Assembly: GCF_001514115.1 (NCBI RefSeq)
Contig: NZ_KQ948476.1
Location: forward strand, 25,263-89,262
Source: Streptomyces olivochromogenes
Lineage (GTDB): Bacteria; Actinomycetota; Actinomycetes; Streptomycetales; Streptomycetaceae
DNA length: 64,000 nt
Reading direction: 5' to 3'
The notes beneath the pieces are model-generated. The model was not told where the DNA came from, searched no databases, and worked only from the letters and a program-made list of their open reading frames with translations. Positions 43,009 through 51,874 of this stretch are shown here, in pieces (positions within the stretch are counted from its first letter, which is position 1; every line of letters starts with the position of its first letter). The position numbers were made by a program, and so were the translations under genes.

Positions 43009-44532
43009 ATGATCGCATATCTCCCGGCCAGGTCCAGGAGGTCACGCCCCGGGGTCAGGCGGCTGGTGACGGCCGTCCTGACCGCCCTCCTCACGGTGCT
43101 GGCGCTGGGTCTGGCCGGGGCGGTGCCCGCGAAGGCCGCCGCCGACTACACCCAGGGCGTCACCTCGACCGGTTCCGGTTCGGTCCAGATCTGGTTCAAG
43201 CCGACCACCCCCGCATCCCTGGTCGACGTGCACTACCTGTCGGCCGGCGCCGGCCAGCAGAACTTCCGGATGACGAACAACGCGGGCACCTGGCAGCAGA
43301 ACGTCACCGGCCTACCGAGTGGCTTCACCCTGGAGTACTGGTTCACGTACGAGAAGAGCGGCCCGCTCTACGACACCCCGCACTTCACCTACTCCACCGG
43401 CAGCGGCGGCGGAGGGAGCGGGGGCGGGGGCGGCAGCTTCCCGATCACCTTCCAGAACAACACCCGTGGCACGTACACCGACGCACAGATCCACGTCACC
43501 GTGCTCGGCCAGGTGACGCCCGGTCAGTGGTCGTACATGAAGGCCGACGGAACCATGACCCACATCAACCACCTGGACGCGAACGCGCCCGGACACCTGA
43601 CCAAGAACGGCGTGAACTACCCGAACATGTCGTTCACGCTCGCCCAGTCGGGCGGTTCGGTACCGTCGCCGACGTCGATCCGCGGCGGGCGGATCTACGT
43701 CTCCCTCGGCTCCCCGCTGTACATCCCGGTCTCCCCGGACGACCAGGGCTGGGGCGGCCCCGACCTGCGCAATCCGAACGACCCCAACACCGACGTCTAC
43801 TACGACTGGTACGAGTACACGTACGTCTTCGGGCAGGTGGCCTTCGGCGGCAACACCACCCAGGTCGACCAGTTCGGCTTCCCGATGACCTCACGTCTGA
43901 CGCAGACGTCGAGCGGCTACGACACCACCCGCGGCATCACACTGACCCGCGCCCAGGTGATGTCCCAGTACGCCGCCTCGGTGGGCGCGGCCTTCAAGCC
44001 GCTGCAGAACACCTACCGGATCATCGCGCCGCGCTCCTCCAATCTCTTCCTCACGGGAGGCTCCCAGGCGAACTACCTCCAGTCGACCATCGACCAGACC
44101 TGGTCCTACTACTCCACGCACCCCTTCAGGCTGACCCGGCTCGGTGAGACCTTCACCGGCGGTGTCTCCGGGACCACGCTCACCTTCACCAAGAACGGCG
44201 CCGGTCCCTACGCGCTCCAGAAGCCGTCCTCCCCGGACGTCGTGGCCTGCTCGGGCGCGCTGGCCTCGGGCAGCGACCCGGAGAAGCAGCTCGGCGCGGA
44301 GTTCTGCGCCGCGTTCAACCGGGGCGTGGCCCTCGACACCTCGGCCTGGTACACCCCGTCCGCCTACTACACCGGAGGCATCAAGAACGACTACGCCGCC
44401 TTCCTCCACACCGTCGGCCTCGACCGGCGCGCCTACGCCTTCCCCTACGACGACATCAACGACCAGTCGTCCGTGCAGATCCTGGGCAACGCGAACCCGC
44501 CGACCGCCCTGACGCTCGGCATCGGCTGGTGA
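43009..44532 (+). CDS. Secreted GH64 beta-1,3-glucanase with N-terminal CBM56
   Basis: A 507-residue exported protein. The signal peptide ends near AKA-AAD (residue 43). Residues 45-130 form a CBM56-like beta-1,3-glucan-binding domain (DVHYLSAGAGQQNFRMTNNA). A Gly/Ser linker follows, and then the GH64 thaumatin-like catalytic domain (GRIYVSLGSPLYIPVSPDD, DWYEYTYV, ending DQSSVQILGNANP). GH64 enzymes release laminaripentaose from beta-1,3-glucan. The upstream GH16 enzyme should then degrade the same polymer, so the pair forms a small fungal-wall degradation operon. ATG 43009 follows GGGAGAG. Confidence 0.92.
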   Translation: MIAYLPARSRRSRPGVRRLVTAVLTALLTVLALGLAGAVPAKAAADYTQGVTSTGSGSVQIWFKPTTPASLVDVHYLSAGAGQQNFRMTNNAGTWQQNVTGLPSGFTLEYWFTYEKSGPLYDTPHFTYSTGSGGGGSGGGGGSFPITFQNNTRGTYTDAQIHVTVLGQVTPGQWSYMKADGTMTHINHLDANAPGHLTKNGVNYPNMSFTLAQSGGSVPSPTSIRGGRIYVSLGSPLYIPVSPDDQGWGGPDLRNPNDPNTDVYYDWYEYTYVFGQVAFGGNTTQVDQFGFPMTSRLTQTSSGYDTTRGITLTRAQVMSQYAASVGAAFKPLQNTYRIIAPRSSNLFLTGGSQANYLQSTIDQTWSYYSTHPFRLTRLGETFTGGVSGTTLTFTKNGAGPYALQKPSSPDVVACSGALASGSDPEKQLGAEFCAAFNRGVALDTSAWYTPSAYYTGGIKNDYAAFLHTVGLDRRAYAFPYDDINDQSSVQILGNANPPTALTLGIGW

Positions 44533-44547
44533 TCCACACGCAGTGAA

Positions 44548-44610
44548 GAGGGGGCGGCCTCGCAGGCCCGGCGTCGGAGAGCCAGGCGTCGTCGTTCGAG
44601 GCGCCCCCTC
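44548..44610. terminator. Terminator between convergent genes
   Basis: GAGGGGGCGGCCTCG (44548-44562) pairs imperfectly with CGAGGCGCCCCCTC (44597-44610) around a 34-base loop, between the GH64 gene and the MarR gene. Confidence 0.5.
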
Positions 44611-44641
44611 CCTCAGCAGGAGAGGGTTCTCCGCGGCCCGG

Positions 44642-45145
44642 TCAGCGGGGTGTGGTGCGCAGGTCGATGCCGCGGCGGTGGGCGTCGGAGGCCACGACCT
44701 GGGCCGCCAACTGGGACAGCCGCAGACGGTCGGCGTCCGGGAGCGGCGCGACGGACAGCTCGATCTGCTCGGCGAACTGTGCCGCGAGCTGTTCGATGAG
44801 CTGTCGGCCGGCGTCGGTGATGGACACCTGGAACGCGCGGCGGTCGTTGGCGCTGACGGTGCGCGTGACCAGGCCGCGACGCTGTGCACGGTCGACCAGG
44901 CCACTGATCGAGGACTTGTCCAGGCCGAGCAGCCGGCCGAGCTGGTTCATCGTCGGCTCCCGGTCCCGCAGCACCCCGAGCAGTCGCGCCTGGATGATCG
45001 ACAAGTCCTGCTGCCCGGCGATCTCGTCCAGGACGTTGTGCACCAGAAACGACAGCTGGGCGAGGGCGTCCACGTCCACCAGTCCGGGTTCCCCACCTGT
45101 GCGTGACGGTGCGGCCGAGGGCGGCGTGTCGTTGGGAGAAGTCAT
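44642..45145 (-). CDS. MarR-family transcriptional regulator
   Basis: A 167-residue winged-helix regulator. The DNA-binding region spans about 55-115: TMNQLGRLLGLDKSSISGLV recognition helix pair, then RRGLVTRTVSANDRRAFQVS beta wing with the DRR signature. It has an N-terminal Pro/Ser-rich tail and a long C-terminal dimerisation helix. It is divergent from an FAD monooxygenase with a large palindrome between, so it most likely represses both genes until an aromatic ligand binds. Confidence 0.92.
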   Translation of the reverse strand: MTSPNDTPPSAAPSRTGGEPGLVDVDALAQLSFLVHNVLDEIAGQQDLSIIQARLLGVLRDREPTMNQLGRLLGLDKSSISGLVDRAQRRGLVTRTVSANDRRAFQVSITDAGRQLIEQLAAQFAEQIELSVAPLPDADRLRLSQLAAQVVASDAHRRGIDLRTTPR

Positions 45146-45165
45146 GCTCCGATTCTACTTGCAAA

Positions 45166-45204
45166 GGTACGTGGCGCGAACTACTTTAGTTCGTGCCACG
45201 TACC
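45166..45204. promoter_or_regulatory. 39-nt near-perfect palindrome, MarR operator
   Basis: The arms are GGTACGTGGCGCGAACTA and its complement with one mismatched pair near the middle of each arm, centred on CTT. It starts 21 bp upstream of the MarR start and ends 68 bp before the monooxygenase start, suitable for autoregulation and divergent control. Confidence 0.75.
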
Positions 45205-45272
45205 AACCTTGGTGCGTCGCCTCCGAGCGTGCCGAACCGCTCGGACACCAACCGCCGACGGAGAGCTGAGCC

Positions 45273-47081
45273 ATGACTCACACCCTGGAAACTGACGTGA
45301 TCATCTGCGGAACGGGAGCGGCCGGATTAACCCTCGCCATTGACCTCGCCCGCCGGAATGTCGGATTCCTGCTGATCGACAAGGCGGCGCATCCGTTCAT
45401 CGGCTCACGCGGCAAGGGCATTCAGCCCCGAAGCCAAGAGGTGTTCGAGGACCTCGGCGTGATCGACCGGATCGTCGCCTCCGGCGGTGAGTACCCCGTC
45501 CAGCGTTTCCACACCGCCGAGGGACCGGTCGACAGGGCCACCGTCGAGATGTCGGATCCGACGCCGGACGAGCCGTACCAGATCCCGCTGCTCGTCCCGC
45601 AGTTCCTCACCGAGCGCCGGCTGCGGGAACGGCTGACCGAGCTCGGCCACGCCCCGCACTACAACCACGAACTCGTCGGCTTCGACCAGGACGCCGACGG
45701 TGTGACCGCACGGATCGCGACCCCTGACGGCGAGCGGACCGTGCGGGCCTCGTACCTGATAGGCGCCGACGGCGGATCGAGCTTCGTCCGCAAGGCCCTC
45801 GGCATCGGCTTCCCCGGCAAGACCCTCGGGGTCCGGGCGATCGTCGCGGACGTACTGGTCGATGGCGTCTCGTCGGATGCCTGGCACCGTTGGGGCGAGG
45901 ACACGGCGGCGCAGGTGTCGATGTGCCCGCTCTACGGCACCGACATGTTCCAGCTCCAGGCCCCGATCCCGTTCGATGTCGACATCGACCTTTCGGCCGA
46001 GGGGCTCACCTCGTTCTTCCGCGACCGCACCGGCCGGAGCGACGTCGTGATCCGTTCGGTGTCCTGGGCGTCCGCGTTCGAGATGAACGCCCGGCTGGCC
46101 GACACCTACCGGCGCGAGCGGGTGTTCCTGACCGGGGACGCGGCACACTGCCATCCGCCGACCGGCGGACAGGGCCTCAACACGAGCGTCCAGGACGCCT
46201 ACAACCTCGGCTGGAAACTCGCCGCCGTGCTCGACGGCGCCCCGGAATCGTTGCTGTCGACCTACGAGAAGGAGCGCCGGCCGATCGCCGAGGCAGTCCT
46301 CGGCCTCTCCGAGCGGCTGCTCGAAGCGGCCAAGAACCGCGACACCCACCGGGGCCGCGAGGTGAGTCAGCTCGATCTCGGCTACCTGGACTCGCCCTTG
46401 TCGATGACCAGTCCGGACCGCGACAACGGCGTCCTGGCCGGCGACCGCGCGCCCGACGCGCCCGTGACCGGCGCGGGTGGTCTCCCCACGCGCTTGTTCA
46501 GCCTGTTCCAGGGGCCCCACTGGACCCTGCTCGGCCACGACGTCGACGATGTCCCGGCACCGGCGCCGCGCAGCGGCCTGCACATCCACGTCATCGGCGG
46601 CGGGGGCGACATCCTGGACACCGGCGGCCATGTCCACAGCGCATACGGACTGTCGTCCGATCAGTGGGTGCTCGTCCGCCCGGACGGATACATCGCGGCC
46701 GTGGTCGGCACGGCCGAACTCGGCTCACTCGCCCCCTACCTCGACGCCGTCGGCATCCGCCCCGTGACGGTGACTCAGCCGCGCCACACGGAAACGAGCG
46801 CCGACATAGCCGCACCGAGCCGTTCGGCCGCCCCCCGCACCCGACGTGAGCACCGCCGGATCCGCAGCGCCGCCGAGGAGCGACTCGCCACCGCCCAACG
46901 CGAGCTCCATCAGCTCTCGCGCCAGGTCCAGCGCGACCTGCGCAGCGTCCGCCGGCAAGGGGAGACCACCGCGATCGTCGCCCGCTCGAACTTCGCCGAG
47001 CTCGCGGTCCAGAGCATCACCCGGCTGGCGGCCAACCTCCGCTCCGACCCCAGCGACCGAAGCGGCCGGGGCGACCGGTAA
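45273..47081 (+). CDS. FAD-dependent aromatic monooxygenase
   Basis: A 602-residue class A flavoprotein hydroxylase. FAD motifs are GTGAAG at 13-18, the DG segment YLIGADGGSSFVRK near 165, and the GD segment RVFLTGDAAHCHPPTGGQGLN near 285. A thioredoxin-like C-terminal domain follows (about 400-515), as in phenol or resorcinol hydroxylases. The last roughly 85 residues are unusual: a highly charged helical stretch (RTRREHRRIRSAAEERLATA) with coiled-coil character not normal for the family. It is under the divergent MarR gene and presumably oxidises an aromatic substrate. Confidence 0.88.
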   Translation: MTHTLETDVIICGTGAAGLTLAIDLARRNVGFLLIDKAAHPFIGSRGKGIQPRSQEVFEDLGVIDRIVASGGEYPVQRFHTAEGPVDRATVEMSDPTPDEPYQIPLLVPQFLTERRLRERLTELGHAPHYNHELVGFDQDADGVTARIATPDGERTVRASYLIGADGGSSFVRKALGIGFPGKTLGVRAIVADVLVDGVSSDAWHRWGEDTAAQVSMCPLYGTDMFQLQAPIPFDVDIDLSAEGLTSFFRDRTGRSDVVIRSVSWASAFEMNARLADTYRRERVFLTGDAAHCHPPTGGQGLNTSVQDAYNLGWKLAAVLDGAPESLLSTYEKERRPIAEAVLGLSERLLEAAKNRDTHRGREVSQLDLGYLDSPLSMTSPDRDNGVLAGDRAPDAPVTGAGGLPTRLFSLFQGPHWTLLGHDVDDVPAPAPRSGLHIHVIGGGGDILDTGGHVHSAYGLSSDQWVLVRPDGYIAAVVGTAELGSLAPYLDAVGIRPVTVTQPRHTETSADIAAPSRSAAPRTRREHRRIRSAAEERLATAQRELHQLSRQVQRDLRSVRRQGETTAIVARSNFAELAVQSITRLAANLRSDPSDRSGRGDR

Positions 47082-47238
47082 CCCCTCGGTCGCCCCGGCG
47101 CCGACGAGGCGAATGCCCCATACGGGTGATCCTCCACACGGCGCGTCAACTCCATGGCGCTGTGCGCCCACCACGGAGCTCGACCGCGGTGCCGTTGAGG
47201 CACTCACGGTGGGGCATGCGTGGTGGGACCGTACGCGC

Positions 47239-47583
47239 TCAGCCTGAACTGGAAGTGTCGGACACCTCGTTCGCGGCGCGACGGTACTCGGCGTTGATGC
47301 GCTGCGCTTCCTCGAGTTGGTCCTCGAGGATCACGATGCGGCAAGCCGCCTCGACCGGGGTGCCCCTGTCGACGAGCTCGCGGGCGCGGGCGGCGATCCG
47401 CAGTTGGTAGCGGGAGTACCTCCGGTGCCCACCCTCCGAGCGCAGCGGAGTGATCAGGCGGGCTTCCCCGATGGCCCGGAGGAAGCCGGGAGTCGTGCCG
47501 AGCATCTCGGCGGCCCGGCCCATCGTGTACGCGGGGTAGTCGTCGTCGTCCAGACGACCACTCAATGGAGTATCTGCTGTCAT
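47239..47583 (-). CDS. Short MerR-type helix-turn-helix regulator
   Basis: A 114-residue protein. A MerR DNA-binding domain covers about 17-85: YTMGRAAEMLGTTPGFLRAI, then LITPLRSEGGHRRYSRYQLR with the GHRRYS wing. It is followed by a coiled helix (IVILEDQLEEAQRINAEYRR) for dimerisation. No ligand-binding domain is present. ATG 47583 has GAGGTGAA just upstream. Similar short MerR proteins are common in Streptomyces and often autoregulate; the target here is unknown. Confidence 0.85.
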   Translation of the reverse strand: MTADTPLSGRLDDDDYPAYTMGRAAEMLGTTPGFLRAIGEARLITPLRSEGGHRRYSRYQLRIAARARELVDRGTPVEAACRIVILEDQLEEAQRINAEYRRAANEVSDTSSSG

Positions 47584-48126
47584 TTCACCTCGTTGTGCAA
47601 CGCGTCGAGGGGCCCCGATGCCGTACGGCACCAGGGCCCCGAAGGAAATTGAACACCATCTGTCGGCGCTACTGCTCTGCCGACCTCTTGTTTCCGCTAC
47701 CTGGCCCCTGTGAGGGGGCGGGAATGCGGGGTTCGCGGATGCGTGACCGGGGACCACCTTCCATTCCGGGCTCTTGCGGCACCCGACCTCGTGCATGTCG
47801 GCCGGGTGATCCCGATGGCGTCGGCTCCTTCCGTACCTCCGCTGAATCAACTCGCTTGTCAGGCGGCGGCAACCGTCGGTCCCGTCACCGTCCTACGGAC
47901 AGCTCGGCTTCGAGACTCCACAGCTACCCCGACCTGCGAACTTCTGCACTACGAGAGAAACACTAACCACGCAGCAGCCCAATGTCTACTCTGACAAACA
48001 TAGATTTTAGGTTGCTCAGGGCATCGATATTCTCTGTCATGTGGGCCATATGGGCAGGTGGTAGCGGGGGCACGGCGGTCAGCCGACTCCAGCGCTCGGA
48101 TCGCGCACCGAATAGAATCGGCTCTC
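47584..48126. other. Long intergenic region without a gene
   Basis: More than 500 bp with an A+T-richer end (47940-48010). No ORF with recognised features and no RNA gene. It should hold the promoters of the MerR gene and of the GvpU-like gene. Confidence 0.4.
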
Positions 48127-48501
48127 ATGTCGAACCCTGACGAGCTGCTCGTGGATCTCTGCGCGCTGGTGGAGTCCGAGCAGAGCAATCAGATGTCATT
48201 GACCGTGGTGGTCGGCGGTGCCGTCATCACTGGGCGGCTGGCTCCCGAAGTCGTATGGAGGGAGCGCGTGTCGGAGGTCCTGAAGGACTCGGACCGCCTG
48301 GGCCCCTTCTCCGACGTCTTCGCCGCCGACCGGACAGTGGGCCGGCCCGAACCCGGCGGGGCCCCCACACATCTGCACTTCCACCTCGCCCGGATCCTGC
48401 AGGGCAGCGTCGGAATTCCCGAGACGGGCGGAATGTATCGCGTCGCGATCGAGGACGTCAGCGCCTGGACCGTGGGCGACTTCAGTTACTCCGACCAGTG
48501 A
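48127..48501 (+). CDS. GvpU-like protein
   Basis: A 124-residue soluble protein with LTVVVGGAVITGRLAPEVVW near 25-45, LHFHLARILQGSVGIPETGG near 80-100 and YRVAIEDVSAWTVGDF near the end. I recall this beta-rich pattern from gas vesicle accessory protein GvpU relatives of Streptomyces. No other gas vesicle gene lies in the window, so a vesicle role is uncertain. ATG 48127 is the only reasonable start. A strong hairpin terminator follows. Confidence 0.5.
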   Translation: MSNPDELLVDLCALVESEQSNQMSLTVVVGGAVITGRLAPEVVWRERVSEVLKDSDRLGPFSDVFAADRTVGRPEPGGAPTHLHFHLARILQGSVGIPETGGMYRVAIEDVSAWTVGDFSYSDQ

Positions 48502-48558
48502 GGCACCGTATCCGGGCCGCTCCGGCCGGCCGGGAGCCGTCGACCGGACGGTGACACG

Positions 48559-48598
48559 CGATGGGGCCCTGCCGACGCGCGTCGGCAGGGCCCCATCG
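48559..48598. terminator. Long palindromic terminator
   Basis: CGATGGGGCCCTGCCGAC and its exact complement around GCGC, between the GvpU-like gene and the convergent SCO5918-type gene; likely acts on both strands. Confidence 0.75.
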
Positions 48599-48626
48599 TT
48601 GTCCTGGTATCAGCTTCCGTCGGTTC

Positions 48627-48956
48627 TCACAGTCCCAGCGGCGCGGGGCTGCCGAGCAGCGCCGACGCGGTCTGCAACGGCGTAAGGGCCCGCATGGCGG
48701 TCGCGGACTCCCGGGTGGGCTCTTGGGTGCCTCGGCAGGTGAAGCCGAGGCGTGTCATGGCCCGGGTGACCTCCCCGCTGGTGAAGTCGCGGGGGTCCTG
48801 CCGGGTGATGACCACGCCCACCTGCTTGGCGGGGTAGTGGCGGCGGCCGATGAGCACGGACTCCCCCGTGATGGGCTCCGGCTTGACGCCCTTCATCGAG
48901 GCAAGTACCCCGCTCTTGGTGAGGTCGAAGGGGAACCGGGCGATGACGCAGCGCAT
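48627..48956 (-). CDS. SCO5918 family protein
   Basis: A 109-residue small basic protein, MRCVIARFPFDLTKSGVLAS, SVLIGRRHYPAKQVGVVITR, RDFTSGEVTRAMTRLGFTCR. It matches the named Streptomyces family SCO5918, whose role is unknown. In S. coelicolor it is adjacent to a DEAD-box helicase gene, as here (helicase, CBS-like protein and this gene are on one strand with short gaps), so a shared RNA or cold-adaptation role is plausible. Confidence 0.85.
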   Translation of the reverse strand: MRCVIARFPFDLTKSGVLASMKGVKPEPITGESVLIGRRHYPAKQVGVVITRQDPRDFTSGEVTRAMTRLGFTCRGTQEPTRESATAMRALTPLQTASALLGSPAPLGL

Positions 48957-49021
48957 GATGCCTCGCAGGGAAGGGAGAAGGGAGAGGGAGGAACGGGGCT
49001 GATACCGAACGGTCGGCCGGA

Positions 49022-49342
49022 TCAGAGGGAGACGGTGAGGGCGAGGGCACCCGGGCCGCGGCCATGCGGTCCGCCGACGCCGAGGACGTCCCGTACACGG
49101 ATCCGGTCCGTATAGGCGGGGCTGTCACGGACCACGGCGAGTTGGGCCCGCGTGACCGAACCGGTGCACTGTTCGTCCTGGTCGCAAAGGAGCAGGTACT
49201 CGACACGGGCGCTGGCCATGAGGAACAGGGCCACCTCGACGGTGATGTCGTCACCGACCCGCGGTCCGGATGTGTCCAGGGCGTCGAACACGGTCGTGGG
49301 AGCGGAACCGACCAGGCGTTGCTGCGTCTGAACCAGCGTCAA
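49022..49342 (-). CDS. CBS-like small protein of the helicase cluster
   Basis: A 106-residue protein starting at TTG 49342 with GGAGGA at a suitable distance. It reads TVFDALDTSGPRVGDDITVE, ASARVEYLLLCDQDEQCTGS and RIRVRDVLGVGGPHGRG. The second block resembles a CBS half-repeat (a strand followed by G-x-V-T-R). It lies between the SCO5918 gene and the helicase, 47 bp from the latter, so it is likely co-transcribed. The function is unknown. Confidence 0.65.
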   Translation of the reverse strand: MTLVQTQQRLVGSAPTTVFDALDTSGPRVGDDITVEVALFLMASARVEYLLLCDQDEQCTGSVTRAQLAVVRDSPAYTDRIRVRDVLGVGGPHGRGPGALALTVSL

Positions 49343-49389
49343 AGGAGTCCTCCTGGGTGGGTGGGTGGGGCTTCCGATCACGAAAGGTT

Positions 49390-50934
49390 CTAGGCCGCCG
49401 CTGTGGCCACGGAGGACCGCCGCGGCGTACGGCGTGCCGCCTCGCCGGTGGATCGGCCCTCGCCGGTGGATCGGCCCTGGCCGGTACGGCCGCGCCGGCC
49501 CCGGGACGGGGAGGAGGAGCCGCGCCGAGGCCGTTCCACGACCGGCGCGGTGATGGTGACCGCGATCCCCGAGGGGGCCTGGGCGCCGGTGATGCGACTC
49601 AACTCGGCTTCGCCCGAGCGCACTTGGGTGGTCTGGGGAGTGATGCCGGCGGCAGTCATCAGTCGGCTCATGTCGCGTCGCTGCTGAGGCGTCACCAGGG
49701 TGACGACGCTGCCGGACTCGCCGGCGCGGGCCGTGCGGCCGCCCCGGTGCAGATAGTCCTTGGGGTCGCTGGGCGGGTCCACGTTCACGACCAGATCGAG
49801 GTTGTCCACGTGGATCCCGCGCGCCGCGACATTGGTCGCCACCAGCACCGTCACATGCCCGGTCTTGAACTGGGCCAGGGTCCGTGTGCGCTGCGGCTGG
49901 GACTTGCCGCCGTGCAGGGCCGCGGCACGGACGCCGCTGTTCAACAGGTGCTCGGTCAGCCGGTCCACCGCGTGCTTGGTGTCCAGGAACATGATCACCC
50001 GGCCCTCGCGGGCCGCGATCTCGGTGGTCGTACGCTGCTTGTCCGCGCCGTGCACGTGGAGCACGTGGTGCTCCATGGTGGTGACCGCGCCCGCGGACGG
50101 GTCGACGGAGTGGACCACCGGGTCGGTCAGGTAGCGGCGGACCAGGAGGTCGACGTTGCGGTCCAAGGTGGCCGAGAACAGCATCCGCTGCCCGTCGGGG
50201 CGCACCTGGTCGAGCAGCGCGGTGACCTGGGGCATGAAGCCCATGTCGGCCATCTGGTCGGCCTCGTCGAGGACGGTGATGGCGACCTGGTCCAGACGGC
50301 ATTCGCCGCGGTCGATGAGGTCCTTGAGTCGGCCCGGCGTCGCCACGACGACCTCGGCGCCGCCGCGCAGCGCACTGGCCTGCCTGCCGATCGGCATCCC
50401 GCCGACCACCGTGGCCAGACGCAGTCGCACGGAACGGGCGTACGGAATGAGAGCGTCGGTGACCTGTTGGGCCAGCTCTCGGGTGGGTACGAGGACCAGG
50501 GCCAGCGGCAGCCGCGGCTCGGCGCGCCGACCGGCCGTACGGGCCAGCAGGGCGAGACCGAAGGCGAGGGTCTTGCCGGAGCCGGTGCGGCCGCGGCCGA
50601 GTACGTCACGGCCCGCGACGGAGTTCGGCAGGGTCGCCGCCTGGATCGGGAACGGTACGGTCACGCCTGCGTGGCCGAGCTCGGCGAGCAATGGCGTCGG
50701 CAGGGCGAGATCGGCGAACGCCTCGACGGCGGGCAACCCTGGGGTGATCGTCTTCGGCAGTGCGAACTCACCTTGCGGCGTGGCCTGTTGACGTCCATAA
50801 CCCTTCGCACGGCTGGGAGCAGCGGAGCGGCTGGAGGATGCGGCTCCGAAGCGGCCGCCGCCCCTTTGGGAACCAGAATTTCCGGTGCGGGTTCGGGTGC
50901 GGGCGAAGCGATCATTTGTACGCGTGCGGTTCAT
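49390..50934 (-). CDS. DEAD/DEAH-box RNA helicase
   Basis: A 514-residue RNA helicase. It has an Arg/Gly-rich N-terminal tail, the Q-motif region FPIQAATLP, Walker A GRTGSGKT (115-122), PTRELAQQ (Ia), TPGRL (Ib), VLDEADQM (II), FSATL (III), and the second core domain with VATNVAARGIHV (V) and HRGGRTARAG (VI). The C-terminus is a basic repeated tail (GRSTGEGRSTGE). ATG 50934 follows AGGAAGG. It is upstream of a cold-shock gene on the same strand, typical of cold-induced RNA-unwinding helicases. Confidence 0.95.
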   Translation of the reverse strand: MNRTRTNDRFARTRTRTGNSGSQRGGGRFGAASSSRSAAPSRAKGYGRQQATPQGEFALPKTITPGLPAVEAFADLALPTPLLAELGHAGVTVPFPIQAATLPNSVAGRDVLGRGRTGSGKTLAFGLALLARTAGRRAEPRLPLALVLVPTRELAQQVTDALIPYARSVRLRLATVVGGMPIGRQASALRGGAEVVVATPGRLKDLIDRGECRLDQVAITVLDEADQMADMGFMPQVTALLDQVRPDGQRMLFSATLDRNVDLLVRRYLTDPVVHSVDPSAGAVTTMEHHVLHVHGADKQRTTTEIAAREGRVIMFLDTKHAVDRLTEHLLNSGVRAAALHGGKSQPQRTRTLAQFKTGHVTVLVATNVAARGIHVDNLDLVVNVDPPSDPKDYLHRGGRTARAGESGSVVTLVTPQQRRDMSRLMTAAGITPQTTQVRSGEAELSRITGAQAPSGIAVTITAPVVERPRRGSSSPSRGRRGRTGQGRSTGEGRSTGEAARRTPRRSSVATAAA

Positions 50935-51038
50935 GCGGAACCTTCCTTGATGTGGCACGTATCAAGGAATTCCCGCAGCGAATGAACAGCGCAGAGAATC
51001 GCAAGAACGAGCCGAAAATGATGCGGAGCCGAATCAGT

Positions 51039-51094
51039 CGGTCGGATCGGATCGGTCGGATCGGTCGGATCAACCGGATCAACCGGATCGGCAG
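51039..51094. repeat. CGGATCGGT/CGGATCAAC short tandem repeats
   Basis: Six or more 9-bp units of the kind CGGATCGGT, CGGATCGGT, CGGATCAAC, CGGATCAAC in direct series, 105-160 bp before the helicase start, hence probably in its 5-prime leader. Repeats of this sort can fold back on themselves or bind proteins. Confidence 0.7.
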
Positions 51095-51321
51095 GAAATG
51101 CTCTCGAAATGCTCCGGCGCAGAGAGCAACGTGATCTCGACAGTGAGATCAGGCATTCCGTGAGTGAGCCTTGGCGGATTTACATCCGGAGCGTTGGGGT
51201 GCAGCATCCCCGGGGGATCCGGTGGAGCCATCCCAAGGGGCGGGGCCGCAGCGCCCCTGAATCATGCCGTGGGGGACATCACCACGGCCCCGACGGAGCG
51301 GCTGCGCCCCGGAAAGCGGCG

Positions 51322-51357
51322 AGCTGGGGCCCGCACCCCAAGGTGCGGGCCCCAGCT
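51322..51357. terminator. Terminator downstream of the cold-shock gene
   Basis: AGCTGGGGCCCGCACC and its exact complement around CCAA, 19 bp after the cspA-like stop on the minus strand. No T-tract follows, as is common in Streptomyces. Confidence 0.75.
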
Positions 51358-51375
51358 GCGATGTACGTGTCAGCG

Positions 51376-51874
<499 letters not shown>

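Noticed and set aside
48127-48501. A gas vesicle gene cluster
   Set aside because: No structural gvp gene is present; only one accessory-like protein is seen.
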